This document shows positions 5,261 to 5,726 of a stretch of DNA of 5,726 nucleotides, in pieces (position 1 is the first letter of the stretch; each line of letters starts with the position of its first letter). A model generated the notes under the pieces. The model saw only the letters and a program-made list of their open reading frames with translations. It had not been told where the DNA came from and searched no databases. The stretch covers positions 1 through 5,726 of the forward strand of contig JAEXXW010000327.1 of the NCBI GenBank assembly GCA_023405565.1, given 5' to 3'. The position numbers and the translations under genes are program-made. This DNA comes from Pseudomonadota bacterium. Its GTDB lineage: Bacteria > Pseudomonadota > Alphaproteobacteria > Rhizobiales > Xanthobacteraceae.

Positions 5261-5726
5261 TTAAGTGAGGCGGACATTGTCGACGAGATAATCCAGCAGC
5301 GCCCTCACGCGCGCCGGAACGTAACCACTCTGCCCCGCGAAGATCGCGGTAATCGGTGAAATGTCGCCGGGGTTAAGGTCTTCCAGCAACAGCACAAGCT
5401 TTCCGTCCGCGATGTCGCGATTGACATGAAACGCCGACAGCCGCGCGATGCCGAGCCCAGCCAGCGCGAGATGGCGCATCGCGTCGCCATCACTGATCAA
5501 TGCGTTGCCCGCTGCCGGCACGCGCACGATCTCACCTGACGCATTGAGAAACGGCCAGCCCTCATAGATGCGCGTGAAGCTGAAGCCGAGACGATTATGC
5601 TGCATCAGGTCGTCGAGCGTGCTCGGCACGCCGTGCCGAGCAAGATAATCCGGCGAGGCCACCACAACGTTGCGGCTTTCGCCGAGCTTGCGCGTCATCA
5701 TGCTTGAATCACGCAAGGGACCGACG
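5261..5726 (-). CDS. LysR-family transcriptional regulator, C-terminal effector-binding part (5' end outside window)
   Basis: The last 155 codons of a LysR-type regulator are present. The DNA-binding helix-turn-helix and the first half of the effector domain lie beyond the window edge, so the TTG at 5716 is internal. The fragment begins VGPLRDSSMMTRKLGESRNVVVASPDYLARHGVPSTLDDL, quoted here only as its key motifs: VGPLRDSSMMTRKLGE, then VVVASPDYLARHGVP. This is the standard junction of the LysR substrate-binding fold. Next come NALISDGDAMRHLALAGLGI and ARLSAFHVNRDIADGKLV, the ligand-pocket loop and the usual IADGKLV...LLED stretch, and a C-terminal helix VPARVRALLDYLVDNV. The effector cannot be inferred. 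LysR regulators usually control a divergent neighbour, which here would be outside the window, so the convergent mla operon is not an obvious target. Confidence 0.92.
   Translation of the reverse strand, partial: VGPLRDSSMMTRKLGESRNVVVASPDYLARHGVPSTLDDLMQHNRLGFSFTRIYEGWPFLNASGEIVRVPAAGNALISDGDAMRHLALAGLGIARLSAFHVNRDIADGKLVLLLEDLNPGDISPITAIFAGQSGYVPARVRALLDYLVDNVRLT

Overview
This window looks like ordinary chromosomal DNA from a GC-rich alphaproteobacterium, probably Hyphomicrobiales and near the Bradyrhizobium/Afipia/Rhodopseudomonas group. The evidence is protein character (a STAS-fused MlaE permease, DgcA-type epimerase and SDR and LysR proteins of rhizobial style), hairpin terminators without long T-runs, and a full CtrA-type site (TTAA-N7-TTAAC). 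The taxon is inferred by eye and not from any database comparison.

Layout. Bases 1-424 (+) hold the C-terminal part of a short-chain dehydrogenase/reductase with a non-canonical active site. It converges on a small secreted protein gene (921-490, -), with a near-perfect 18-bp-arm hairpin between them. Upstream of the secreted gene is a 155-bp gap carrying a conspicuous T-rich tandem repeat, then an enolase-superfamily epimerase gene (2096-1101, -; DgcA / L-Ala-D/L-Glu epimerase type). A divergent control region (2097-2225), with the CtrA-like box at its edge, separates the epimerase from a three-gene operon on the + strand: mlaE (2226-3365), mlaF (3383-4216) and mlaD (4224-5117). A strong hairpin follows mlaD. 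The window ends inside a convergent LysR-family regulator gene (5726-5261, -), of which only the effector-binding domain is present.

How the genes work together. The mla genes form the inner-membrane core of an MCE-type lipid transporter: a permease carrying its own STAS domain, an ATPase, and a membrane-anchored MCE ring protein. This family moves phospholipid or other hydrophobic substrates between the inner and outer membranes. The stand-alone MlaB and MlaC genes of the enterobacterial operon are absent. So is the auxiliary lipoprotein gene that often follows mlaD in alphaproteobacteria; the next gene is the unrelated convergent LysR. The epimerase probably works in D-glutamate or peptidoglycan-peptide catabolism, but no partner gene is visible. 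The SDR, the secreted protein and the LysR protein have no evident functional link to the others.

I see no mobile element, CRISPR array, tRNA, rRNA or clearly novel multi-gene system. The points most worth a second look are the CtrA-like box overlapping the epimerase start codon, the contiguous T-rich tandem repeat, the SDR lacking the catalytic Tyr and Lys, and the small secreted ClpP/crotonase-like protein.
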